In this document: in pieces, positions 15,628 through 22,904 of the stretch
Layout of the letters: every line of letters begins with the position of its first letter
How positions within the stretch are numbered: the first letter of the stretch is position 1
Source: Lachnospiraceae bacterium UBA7784
Lineage (GTDB): Bacteria; Bacillota; Clostridia; Lachnospirales; Lachnospiraceae
Length of the DNA stretch: 25,096 nt
Assembly: GCA_002480925.1 (NCBI GenBank)
Contig: DLDA01000049.1
Span: 1-25,096, forward strand
Direction: 5' to 3'
Notes under the pieces: generated by a model
Databases searched by the model: none
The model's input: only the letters and a program-made list of their open reading frames with translations
What the model was told of the DNA's origin: nothing
Position numbers and translations under genes: made by a program

Positions 15628-16775
15628 CAGCCTTTTGAAGCCTCAAGAAGCTTTTGTTTGAGCTGTCCCTCAAGGTCAGAAAGCTCTGCCTCGGCGGCAT
15701 GGCGTTTTTCTGCCCCATCCCTCTGTATATTTATCACATCATCAATAGTAGAGATAAGCTCCTGATTGGTATGGCGGAGAGTTTCTATATCTACTATTCC
15801 ACGCTCAGCCTCCCTGGCTGAGGCTGCCGCAGCCACATGAAGCTTGTCGGCATTCTTCTTGAGCAGCTCATTTGTCATGTTGTTGACCTCGTTTTCTGCC
15901 TTTGCGGCCTGAGTCGAATGCTCAATTCCCAGAGCGATCACCATCTGGTTCTTCCAGAGCGGTATAGTATTCACAATGGTGGACGAGATCTTCTCTGCCA
16001 TCTCCGTATCGGCAGTCTGCACTACCCTGATCTGAGGTCCGGTCTGAAGAGCTATCGTCCTTGAAAGCTCCAGATCATATATCTTCTTTTCGAAACGGTT
16101 GCACTTGTCAGCAAGGTCCTTGGCCCTCTGTGCATCCTCAGGAAGTCCTGTCGCGGCAGCCTTATCCTGAAGCTCCTTAAGCTCCCCTGCCCTGACCTGC
16201 TCCAGCTTTTTCTTTCCCGCTATTATATACATGGTAAGTTCTTTGAAATAGTTGAGATTCAGATCATACATACGATCGAGTACATCGATATCCTTGAGGA
16301 GAGTGACCTGATGCTTCTCAAGCTCCTTTACGATCGTCGATACATTCTTCTCGACTGTCGCATACTTTGCCTTCAGGGCAGTAACCTTATTGGCCTGCTT
16401 TTTAAAGAAAGCCCTTATCCCCTTTTCATTGTCGTCGACATCGAAATCCTTGAGCTGGGTCACAAGGTCTGAAAGCATGGTCCCGACCTCCCCGACATCA
16501 TTCGACCTCACATTATCGATAGTCTTCTGTGAGAAATCCGCAAGCTTCTTCTGTGTGCCCACTCCGTAATTCATTACTGCCGAGGTATTGGTGATATCGA
16601 TCTTCTCAACAAAGGCATCAACCTGCTTCTCCTCCTCTGTGGTAAGAGCTGCCTCCTTCGTCATATCCTCTGTCACATTTACAGCCTCCGCCCCCTTCCC
16701 GGCTGTAACATCCGGTGCCTCCGGAGCTGCCTCAAACTCAAGTGTGAATCCTGTTTCTTCCTTTGTTTCCGTCAT
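15627..16775 (-). CDS. telA: TelA-family (toxic anion resistance) protein
   Basis: Soluble coiled-coil protein of the TelA family, named from tellurite resistance and linked to envelope stress; biochemical activity unknown. The 382-aa product has an acidic, low-complexity start (1-45), then the family's helical body: VMNYGVGTQKKLADFSQKTIDNVRSND (68-94), KYATVEKNVSTIVKELEKHQVTLLKDIDVLDRMYDLNLNYF, and NTIPLWKNQMVIALGIEHS near the C-terminal third. It ends in a Lys/Glu/Gln-rich coiled coil. AGGAAAAGGG just before the ATG supports the start. It follows the XpaC-like gene by 17 bp, the usual pairing for these two families, and is transcribed from the promoter at 17988-18016. Confidence 0.93.
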   Translation of the reverse strand: MTETKEETGFTLEFEAAPEAPDVTAGKGAEAVNVTEDMTKEAALTTEEEKQVDAFVEKIDITNTSAVMNYGVGTQKKLADFSQKTIDNVRSNDVGEVGTMLSDLVTQLKDFDVDDNEKGIRAFFKKQANKVTALKAKYATVEKNVSTIVKELEKHQVTLLKDIDVLDRMYDLNLNYFKELTMYIIAGKKKLEQVRAGELKELQDKAAATGLPEDAQRAKDLADKCNRFEKKIYDLELSRTIALQTGPQIRVVQTADTEMAEKISSTIVNTIPLWKNQMVIALGIEHSTQAAKAENEVNNMTNELLKKNADKLHVAAAASAREAERGIVDIETLRHTNQELISTIDDVINIQRDGAEKRHAAEAELSDLEGQLKQKLLEASKG

Positions 16776-16792
16776 TGCCCTTTTCCTTTCTG

Positions 16793-17965
16793 TTACTTGT
16801 TATCAGTATCAAATGCCCCGTCATCTACAAGGCCGTCCTGCTTCATCATTGTCTTCATCACATTTATATCTGAACTGATATCCCAGCTCTCCTCCTCAAA
16901 CATAGTATCAAACAGCTTGCGACATGCCTCATTTATCACATCGAGAGAATTCTCTATCTCCTGCTTTGTCGAGGAGATATTATCAGTCTGCGGCCTGGTC
17001 TCCATCTGGGAATATGCATCCACAAGCTTCATTGTAGTCGGCAGATAATAATCCATCAGCCTGCGCAGATCATCTCTCTTCTCAGGGCTTCTGCGAACCT
17101 CCGCAAAGATCTTTTTCATTATGTCCTCAAGATCGGCAAGCTTTTCTGACATACCCTCCTCAGAAATCAGATCATTTGCCCTGTGGATTCTGGCTATATA
17201 CTGATCGCCCTGTCTTAAAAGCTCTACAGCCTCCTCCGGAAGACCCTTCTCCGCCTCAGCCTTCTGTGACTGGTTAAATAAAAGAGCCTTGTACTGTCCT
17301 CTGGCATACTGCGACAGGATAAGCGTCGTCTCCTCAGGATCAACCGAGGCCCCCGGAAGCAGGTCTGCTCCCATCATGGTCTTAAGATCCTCTATGACCT
17401 TCTCATGGGGTTCTCCTGCCCTTGCAGAAATATCATCGATCGAGGCATATTCGCTGTTGCCGAGTATCTGTCTGTATCGGTTGAATATCAATCTGGCCTG
17501 CTTCTGTCTGTTAGTCTTTCTCAGGAAATGGATAAAAACTCCGCCGAGGCCTCCGAACACACAGGCTGCCACTATAAAGAGGATCCTAAGCCCTCCTCCA
17601 AGAAAGGGAACCATACCGGAAACCAGCGCCAGGATGATAAAGACAGCAACGACAATGAAATTCACAACTGTAAAGCCAAGAAGAAGACCCGTAGTCGCTG
17701 AAAGCGCTGATGTGTCAGCAGGTCTTGTCATGAAAGGGGTCGAATGCAGCTTTGACTCGTTCACCTGCTGCATAGTATTATTCCTTATATAAGGATTAGC
17801 CGTCTGCGGCTGTCTGTATGGCCTGTAGGCGGAAGAGCTCATATTGCGCTTTACAGTATCTGTGATATCTGAGCTAAGATTGGAATAGTTTCCATTCTTT
17901 ACTGCGTCTGTTACCCTGTCTATTATCTGATCACAGGTCCGTCCGAAATCCTCATTAAAACCCAT
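16793..17965 (-). CDS. XpaC-like (5-bromo-4-chloroindolyl phosphate hydrolysis family) membrane protein
   Basis: A 390-aa protein with a Ser/Tyr/Asn-rich N-terminal region (1-75), two membrane segments (about 92-116 and 126-149) and a cytoplasmic helical C-terminal domain. The LRRLMDYYLPTTMKLVDAYSQME stretch is the signature of the XpaC/halo-indolyl-phosphate hydrolysis family. The family name comes from an old activity report and its real function is unclear; it commonly accompanies TelA, so a joint envelope-stress role is likely. I chose ATG 17965 because GGAGG lies eight bases upstream. A TTG start at 17980 would overlap that ribosome site. Confidence 0.87.
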   Translation of the reverse strand: MGFNEDFGRTCDQIIDRVTDAVKNGNYSNLSSDITDTVKRNMSSSAYRPYRQPQTANPYIRNNTMQQVNESKLHSTPFMTRPADTSALSATTGLLLGFTVVNFIVVAVFIILALVSGMVPFLGGGLRILFIVAACVFGGLGGVFIHFLRKTNRQKQARLIFNRYRQILGNSEYASIDDISARAGEPHEKVIEDLKTMMGADLLPGASVDPEETTLILSQYARGQYKALLFNQSQKAEAEKGLPEEAVELLRQGDQYIARIHRANDLISEEGMSEKLADLEDIMKKIFAEVRRSPEKRDDLRRLMDYYLPTTMKLVDAYSQMETRPQTDNISSTKQEIENSLDVINEACRKLFDTMFEEESWDISSDINVMKTMMKQDGLVDDGAFDTDNK

Positions 17966-17987
17966 TACCGTTTCCTCCAATGAGCAT

Positions 17988-18016
17988 ATTATACATTAGA
18001 TACCAGTGGAACTCAA
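17988..18016 (-). promoter_or_regulatory. Promoter of the xpaC-telA unit
   Basis: On the minus strand TTGAGT (plus 18011-18016), a 17-bp spacer and perfect TATAAT (plus 17988-17993) lie about 22 bp before the xpaC start. It falls 14 bp after the stop of the truncated MocR gene, so nothing else fits between them. Confidence 0.78.
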
Positions 18017-18029
18017 CAAAAAACGCTTT

Positions 18030-19100
18030 TCATTTCTTTAGTATTCTCCTGACCCTGTTTATATGCCTCTCGAACTCTCCTGAATCGAGAAGCTCTCTTA
18101 GCACCTCCTGGTCGAGCACCGGTACAGAGCAGGAATATGACCCTATCCTTTCAAGCATCGATGCCGCCTTTTTCTCAGGAAGAACCATGTAGCCTATTCT
18201 TGTTGCATGAGAGATGGTCCTGCTGAAGGTGTTGATATAAATGATATGCTCCTCTGGTTCCATGGAAAAAAGCGTATCCTCCCTCCTGCTCTTTACTGAA
18301 AATTCCGAATCATAGTCATCCTCGATTATATAGCCTTCCCTTGCCTTTGCCCAGTTCACATACTCCGTCCTCTTGCTGGCATCGGCAGTTGCTCCTGAGG
18401 GATAGGAATGGAATGGTGTCACATGTAAGACACCTGCCTCAGCTCTTTTAAGTTCACGGCTTTCTATACCGTTATCTCCCATCCGAAGCTTCTCCACGGC
18501 TACCCCGTTCTGCCTGTAGACCTTTTCTATCATCTGATAGGACGGATCCTCAACGGCATATATCATATCCCTTCCAAGCATGGAAACAGCCATACCGTAA
18601 AGGTATTCAGCTCCGCTTCCTACCAGAATCTGATCTGCACTCACATTGATCCCCCTGTTTCTCGACAGGTATGCTGCAATGGCCTGACGCAGATTAGTCC
18701 TTCCCTGATTCTCTGACTTCACAAAAAGCCTCTCTCCCTCATCATTTAAGACCTTCCTTACCGCCCTTGCATAGGAATTAAAGGAGAATTCCGGGACGGG
18801 CGGCATGGCAAACTCCTCTCTTACTTCCCCGCTTCTTACAGGCTCTGGCCTTTCCTCCTGGGAAAGGAAGGGGTCCGCGTCATTATAGCTTACATAATAT
18901 CCGCTTCTTTCTCTTGCAACTGCATATCCCTCATCGACAAGGAGCTCAAGTGCGTGACTTATAGTTATCACTGAAAGGCCGGTCTGCTCAGCAAGAGCCC
19001 GCTTTGATGGAAGTCTCTGGCCATATCTGAATGCCTTCCTTACTATTGCATCACGAAGTCTGTAATATATCCTTAAATATGCTGGTTCATTATTCCTCAT
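18030..19100 (-). CDS. MocR/PdxR-type GntR regulator, truncated and lacking the PLP lysine
   Basis: MocR regulators join a GntR winged helix to an aminotransferase-like PLP-binding domain. The 356-aa product has the wHTH at about 5-70 (YRLRDAIV, GQRLPSKRALAEQTGLSVITISHALELL) and a fold-type-I domain from about 105, with VGSGAEYLYG, EDPSYQMI, TPFHSYPSG and EDDYDSEF (260-267). Two defects stand out. In YINTFSRTISHATRIGYM, Arg294 (AGG at 18219-18221) occupies the position of the Schiff-base Lys, normally FSK. And the protein stops after HINRVRRILKK, about 90-110 residues short of full-length MocR, so the C-terminal subdomain is absent and the next gene's promoter follows at once. It is divergent from an ECF S-component gene and probably controls it. 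Ligand sensing by a non-covalent route is inference. Confidence 0.9.
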   Translation of the reverse strand: MRNNEPAYLRIYYRLRDAIVRKAFRYGQRLPSKRALAEQTGLSVITISHALELLVDEGYAVARERSGYYVSYNDADPFLSQEERPEPVRSGEVREEFAMPPVPEFSFNSYARAVRKVLNDEGERLFVKSENQGRTNLRQAIAAYLSRNRGINVSADQILVGSGAEYLYGMAVSMLGRDMIYAVEDPSYQMIEKVYRQNGVAVEKLRMGDNGIESRELKRAEAGVLHVTPFHSYPSGATADASKRTEYVNWAKAREGYIIEDDYDSEFSVKSRREDTLFSMEPEEHIIYINTFSRTISHATRIGYMVLPEKKAASMLERIGSYSCSVPVLDQEVLRELLDSGEFERHINRVRRILKK

Positions 19101-19118
19101 AAAGATCCATCTGCCTCC

Positions 19119-19180
19119 AACTGGTCATATCAAATATTTAAAAACTGGATATTTCCATGGTATCATAATCTGAGTATAAT
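19119..19180 (+). promoter_or_regulatory. ECF S-component promoter with direct-repeat operator
   Basis: TATAAT (19175-19180) is preceded at 17 bp by TTTCCA (19152-19157). Upstream are two direct repeats, AACTGGTCATAT (19119-19130) and AACTGGATATTT (19143-19154), 24 bp start to start, the second reaching the -35. Direct repeats just upstream of the -35 are the usual layout of MocR-type operators, and the MocR gene is divergent here. Confidence 0.55.
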
Positions 19181-19219
19181 TCAAGGAAAATCTATTGGAC
19201 CTGAAATGGAGGTATCAGA

Positions 19220-19822
19220 ATGGTTACACATGAATCGATAAACAAAAATCAGGAATCAGTATCAGCTTCAAGGCTTAGAGTCGCTGTCACAGCTGCGCTT
19301 TTTGCCGCGCTTACCTTCCTTGGAACTTATCTGATCAAGGTTCCTACTATCACAAAAGGCTATATACATCCGGGAGACGGATTCGTACTCCTGTCCGGCA
19401 TCTTTTTAGGACCTTTCTGGGGCTCTCTTGCAGCAGGCTTCGGCTCCATGCTCTCTGATCTGATCGGCGGATACATCACCTACGTCCCTGCGACATTCGT
19501 GATTAAGGCTCTGGTAGCTGCCATCGCCTCCGGTCTCGTTGGCCTGATCCAGAGATTTACCCAGAACAGGAGGAATGTGATCCCTGTGATCGCCGGCGGA
19601 GTCGTCGCCGAGGCCTTCATGATAATAGGCTACTTCGTCTTCGAGACCTTCCTTACAGCATTCACATCTCAGGGAGGGCTTGATCCATCATCACTTAACG
19701 CAGCTCTTGCCGCAAGTGCTGCCGGCATTCCGGCAAATCTACTTCAGGCAGTATTCGGGGTAATAATCGCTGCTGTCCTCTACCCGCTGCTTTCTCCTCT
19801 TGTAAACAGGCAGTTTCACTAA
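19220..19822 (+). CDS. ECF transporter S component (vitamin-type, B6- or HMP-like)
   Basis: Substrate-binding integral membrane subunit of an energy-coupling-factor importer; it would use shared EcfA/EcfT units encoded elsewhere. The 200-aa protein has about six hydrophobic segments after a short polar N-terminus. The core GYIHPGDGFVLLSGIFLGPFWGSLAAGFGSMLSDLIGGYITYVPATFVIKAL (about 50-102) contains the H-x-GD, LGP-x-x-G and GY-x-x-x-x-P-TF-x-IK signatures of the ECF riboflavin-type (DUF1393) S components, a group that includes predicted pyridoxine and hydroxymethylpyrimidine transporters. GGAGG seven bases upstream supports the start. The divergent MocR-type gene points to vitamin B6, since PdxR-type regulators often control such S components. 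The substrate is inferred. Confidence 0.88.
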   Translation: MVTHESINKNQESVSASRLRVAVTAALFAALTFLGTYLIKVPTITKGYIHPGDGFVLLSGIFLGPFWGSLAAGFGSMLSDLIGGYITYVPATFVIKALVAAIASGLVGLIQRFTQNRRNVIPVIAGGVVAEAFMIIGYFVFETFLTAFTSQGGLDPSSLNAALAASAAGIPANLLQAVFGVIIAAVLYPLLSPLVNRQFH

Positions 19823-19836
19823 ATAGATGTTATTAG

Positions 19837-19867
19837 TCCCGCCCGGAAAACCCGGGCGGGATTTTTT
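19837..19867 (+). terminator. Rho-independent terminator after the S component
   Basis: A GC-rich stem of 10 bp (TCCCGCCCGG with CCGGGCGGGA) and a 5-nt loop is followed by TTTTTT. It begins 15 bp after the stop codon and isolates the S component from the Fur-family gene. Confidence 0.95.
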
Positions 19868-19876
19868 ATTTGCTTC

Positions 19877-19928
19877 TTGCAAATCATTCGCAAATGTGTA
19901 TAATAAGGATTGCTGCGAATCGTTTGCA
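19877..19928 (+). promoter_or_regulatory. Fur-family gene promoter with two 7-1-7 boxes
   Basis: TTGCAA (19877-19882), a 16-bp spacer and TATAAT (19899-19904) form the promoter. Box 1, TGCAAATCATTCGCA (19878-19892), covers the -35 and spacer. Box 2, TGCGAATCGTTTGCA (19914-19928), lies at the transcription start region and is the reverse complement of box 1 except at two positions. Each is a 7-1-7 inverted repeat like Fur, Zur and PerR boxes, but with TGC ends. Autoregulation is the simplest reading. Confidence 0.7.
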
Positions 19929-19956
19929 AATGTCATTCAAGGAAAGGAATAAAACA

Positions 19957-20382
19957 GTGAAGGACTACAGATCACAGTATAAGAGCTGGATCAGGGATTT
20001 TTTCAGTAAGCATGAGGATGAGATGATCTGCGCATCAGACATTCTGGAGAGGATGCGCTCTGACGGTCTTACGATTAATCAGGCCACGGTCTACAGAAAT
20101 CTCGACCGCCTTGAGGAGGCCGGTACGATCAGAGGGCACAGGCTTTGTGACAAGGGTGAGAAATACTATCAGTATCTGTCTGCCGGCCATGACTGTCCCC
20201 ACCATCTCCACCTCTACTGCAAAAGCTGCGGAAGGGTGATACATCTGGACTGTGCTTTCATGAAAAACATACAGTCCCACCTGCAAAAGGATCACGGTTT
20301 TTTACTTGACTGCGGATATTCAGTTCTTGTCGGCCTCTGTGATGAGTGCAGGAAAAAGGAAGGAGAAAATACATGTCAATGA
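19957..20382 (+). CDS. Fur-family metal-responsive repressor
   Basis: Predicted 141-aa metal-dependent repressor. It has a winged-helix N-terminus with ASDILERMRSDGLTINQATVYRNLDRLEEAG (26-56; the TVYRNLDRL recognition helix is diagnostic) and a C-terminal dimerisation domain with HDCPHHLHLYCKSCG (78-92). Two CxxC pairs (88-91 and 128-131) should hold structural zinc, and His82/83/85 may bind regulatory metal. I chose the GTG at 19957 because AAGGA lies eight bases upstream. An in-frame ATG at 19930 has no ribosome site and overlaps operator box 2, and earlier in-frame starts lie upstream of the promoter. The gene overlaps the following transporter gene by 10 bp. Whether it senses Zn, Mn or Fe cannot be read; the site is not a standard Zur, Fur or PerR box. 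Confidence 0.9.
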   Translation: MKDYRSQYKSWIRDFFSKHEDEMICASDILERMRSDGLTINQATVYRNLDRLEEAGTIRGHRLCDKGEKYYQYLSAGHDCPHHLHLYCKSCGRVIHLDCAFMKNIQSHLQKDHGFLLDCGYSVLVGLCDECRKKEGENTCQ

Positions 20383-21251
20383 TCTTTGACGCTTTAATTG
20401 ATTCGCTTATAGACACAGCAAAGCTTATACCATTTCTATTTGTTACATATCTGCTTATGGAAGCTCTGGAGCACCATGCCGGCCAAAAGACCAGCAGGAT
20501 CCTTGCCGATATGGGTAAGGCCGGTCCCCTGTTCGGAGGTCTCTTCGGCATAGTTCCCCAGTGCGGATTTTCGGCCAGTGCCGCAAGTCTCTATTCAGGA
20601 GGCCTTATCTCTGTCGGCACAATGCTTGCTGTATTCCTGTCGACCTCAGACGAGATGCTTCCTATATTCATCTCCGAGCAGGTCGCTTTGAAAAGGATTC
20701 TTCTTATCCTTCTTATCAAGGCTGTTATTGGAATAATCTCCGGCCTGTCGATTGATGCTGTAATCCGTCACACCAGATTCAGAAATGATCCCAAAAAGAA
20801 TATTCACGACCTCTGTACAGAAGAGCATGCCGATTATAAGGACTCAGAAAAGGGCGGGATCATAAGAGCCGCACTTACCCATACTCTCCATATAGTGATC
20901 TTCATCTTCGTGATCGCCTTTATTCTGACTATCCTCGTGGATGCCCTTGGCGCTAAACGCATAGCCGGATTTTTAAATGCCATTCCTGTACTAAGCGTTT
21001 TTCTGGCTGCACTTATTGGTCTGATCCCTAACTGCGGTGCCTCTGTGGTATTAACCCAGCTATATTTGTCTGGTATGATGTCATTTGGAGCAATGATAGC
21101 AGGCCTCCTTGTCGGAGCCGGTGTAGGTCTTCTGGTTCTTTTCCGCACTAACCACCATCATCCCAAGGAGAATATACGCATCACTCTGCTCCTATATCTG
21201 GTCGGTGTTTTCTGGGGTATATTGATCGAGCTTTCAAAGATAAGCGTATGA
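20373..21251 (+). CDS. Putative manganese/arsenic exporter-type permease
   Basis: A 292-aa polytopic membrane protein with about eight to ten hydrophobic segments in two related halves. Half one has GLFGIVPQCGFSASAASLYSGGLISVGTMLAVFLSTSDEMLP; half two has ALIGLIPNCGASVVLTQLYLSGMMSFGAMIAGLLVGAGVG. This internal duplication with paired P-x-CG motifs is typical of the family annotated as putative manganese transporter/arsenic efflux. The central loop and the segment near the C-terminus (NHHHPKEN) are His-rich. The ATG at 20373 follows AGGAG by seven bases; a GTG at 20346 is less likely. It overlaps the Fur-family gene by 10 bp, so the repressor probably controls its own transporter. Substrate and direction of transport are inference. 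Confidence 0.82.
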   Translation: MSMIFDALIDSLIDTAKLIPFLFVTYLLMEALEHHAGQKTSRILADMGKAGPLFGGLFGIVPQCGFSASAASLYSGGLISVGTMLAVFLSTSDEMLPIFISEQVALKRILLILLIKAVIGIISGLSIDAVIRHTRFRNDPKKNIHDLCTEEHADYKDSEKGGIIRAALTHTLHIVIFIFVIAFILTILVDALGAKRIAGFLNAIPVLSVFLAALIGLIPNCGASVVLTQLYLSGMMSFGAMIAGLLVGAGVGLLVLFRTNHHHPKENIRITLLLYLVGVFWGILIELSKISV

Positions 21252-21257
21252 CTAAGC

Positions 21258-21289
21258 CCTCACACCTCACACCTCACACCTCACACCTC
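21258..21289. repeat. 7-bp tandem repeat (CCTCACA), 4+ copies
   Basis: Four exact copies of CCTCACA (21258-21285) and a partial fifth (to 21289) lie between the convergent stops of the exporter and C69 peptidase genes. No terminator hairpin with a T run is seen in this 69-bp gap. The repeat is likely prone to slippage. Confidence 0.9.
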
Positions 21290-21320
21290 CAAGCTCACCG
21301 TGCAGTTAAAGAAGCCGGCC

Positions 21321-22889
21321 TCAGTGATCCGATCTGGCATACTGGTTTTTCATGTCATTGCTCCTGAAGAAAAGAACCTTGGCAAGAGCCTTGTCTGCCT
21401 CGTCCTTAAGCATATCAGCTATCTGGTCGTTTGCTTCCTCGCATATGGCCTGCCTGTCTGTATCACGGGTCTCTGCAAGTCTCTCATCGAATCTGTTTAT
21501 TATAGCATGCGCCTTTGACATGACCTTCTCATTATAGATCTCGATCACATTCTGGCATTTTCCATAGGAAGCATCAGAAAGAGCAGCTATAAGTCTTGAG
21601 GTCCAGTAAAAATTGTCAGTTGACACTCTTCCGGTGGTATTCGACAGATAGTCAGGTATCCTTGAGACATTCGTATAGAACGGGGCCATAGCGTTGAATG
21701 CGTTGCTTCCGAATGCTACCCATTCGATCGGTTCAGCGCCGCTACGCAGCTCCGCAAAGCCCAGGAAATCATTCCTGTTGATACCGATAGAACGATAGGC
21801 TCCGGCAGAGGACTTGTCGCCATAGCTGAGATAAGGATCGTATCTTGTGCCCTGATAGTGGGACGAAAGCAGATACTTCACATCCTCAGGAGTAAGCCTT
21901 ACTGACGGAAATACCTGCCAGGGGAGGTCATCATCCTCAGGTCCGTAGATAGCCTCGTCACCCTCGTACATATCCTTACCCTCCAGATAACGCAGCATAT
22001 ACCAGGCTCTTGGAGTATTATAGACATGGTCTGCATCGTCATGGCTTCCGAATACTATACGCGGATTTATCACATAGTGATCGCTGCTCTCGTCATCTTC
22101 CATGTCGCTGTCGAATTCATCGTCATCATAATGGTTCTCAAGATCCAGATGATTCTTATCTATAAATGAAAGCAGATCCTGTGAACACATATTGCTTACC
22201 TGCTCTCCAAGTGCATCATCGATATCAAGGCTGTCGATACCCAGCTGATTAGGCATCACGACAACTCCGTCATCATCGACCCTCCTTGCTATCCAGTGAT
22301 GTCCTCCTACTGATTCAAACCACCAGATCTCATCCTTATCAGAAATAGCTATTCCGTTTTCCTCATAGGTACCATAGGTCTGATGCAGCTCTCCTAGTCT
22401 CCTGACACCCTCACGGGCAGAATGTATATAAGGGAGAGTAATGACAACGAGATCCTCCTCACCTATTCCACCAGCCTTCTCCTGATCCTCTCCCTCCTCC
22501 TCGACTACAGAATCGGTACCGAAGTAGAGGTTATCGGACTCCCATTTCTTCTGATATTCCACAAGAGGATCTGCCCCCAGCACTCTCGGATTGGAGGTTA
22601 TGGTCTCCGTAGCTGTCATTGCAACTCCATACTGGTTGATCCCGCAGGCAGCCCAGATTCCCTCTCCTTTAAGCGCATTAGGCATAGCCGTATATCTGAC
22701 CGGATCATCCGGCAGAGTGATATGCAGATGCGAGATCACAGATTCATATTCCCTTGGCTGGTCCTCGGGCTCTACTACTGTGAATTTCTTTGCTGTAAAT
22801 TTTCCTGAACCGGAATCATCGTTCCTTGCTATCATAGTCGATCCGTTCCAGGATGCGTTTTTCCCTACAAGAAGTGTTGTACAAGCCAT
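21321..22889 (-). CDS. C69-family dipeptidase
   Basis: Predicted cysteine dipeptidase (PepD family, Ntn-hydrolase fold) that cleaves dipeptides; cytoplasmic, as there is no signal peptide. The 522-aa product starts MACTTLLVGKNASWNGSTMIARNDDSG, with the N-terminal nucleophile at Cys3 and the RNDD motif near 22-25. Further family features include the NQYGVAMTATETI block near 84-96 and the DEIWWFESVGGHHWIARRVDDD stretch around residues 185-206. Two acidic insertions (EEEGEDQEKAGGIGEED and DDDEFDSDMEDDESSD) probably form loops. AGGAGG five bases before the ATG is an excellent ribosome site. It lies 15 bp after the radical-SAM gene on the same strand, so it is likely the last gene of that unit. 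Confidence 0.93.
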   Translation of the reverse strand: MACTTLLVGKNASWNGSTMIARNDDSGSGKFTAKKFTVVEPEDQPREYESVISHLHITLPDDPVRYTAMPNALKGEGIWAACGINQYGVAMTATETITSNPRVLGADPLVEYQKKWESDNLYFGTDSVVEEEGEDQEKAGGIGEEDLVVITLPYIHSAREGVRRLGELHQTYGTYEENGIAISDKDEIWWFESVGGHHWIARRVDDDGVVVMPNQLGIDSLDIDDALGEQVSNMCSQDLLSFIDKNHLDLENHYDDDEFDSDMEDDESSDHYVINPRIVFGSHDDADHVYNTPRAWYMLRYLEGKDMYEGDEAIYGPEDDDLPWQVFPSVRLTPEDVKYLLSSHYQGTRYDPYLSYGDKSSAGAYRSIGINRNDFLGFAELRSGAEPIEWVAFGSNAFNAMAPFYTNVSRIPDYLSNTTGRVSTDNFYWTSRLIAALSDASYGKCQNVIEIYNEKVMSKAHAIINRFDERLAETRDTDRQAICEEANDQIADMLKDEADKALAKVLFFRSNDMKNQYARSDH

Positions 22890-22904
22890 TTTTTCCTCCT
22901 GAAT

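Noticed and set aside
18030..18060. A frameshift hiding the MocR C-terminus
   Set aside because: Only 13 bp separate the stop from the xpaC-telA -35, and the sequence beyond encodes the next unit, so the missing region is deleted rather than frame-shifted.
19870..19956. Longer N-terminus for the Fur-family protein
   Set aside because: It would place the start codon upstream of the promoter and through both operator boxes; the GTG at 19957 has the ribosome site.
21258..21289. Possible CRISPR-like array
   Set aside because: The repeat unit is 7 bp in direct tandem with no spacers and no cas genes; it is a simple minisatellite.
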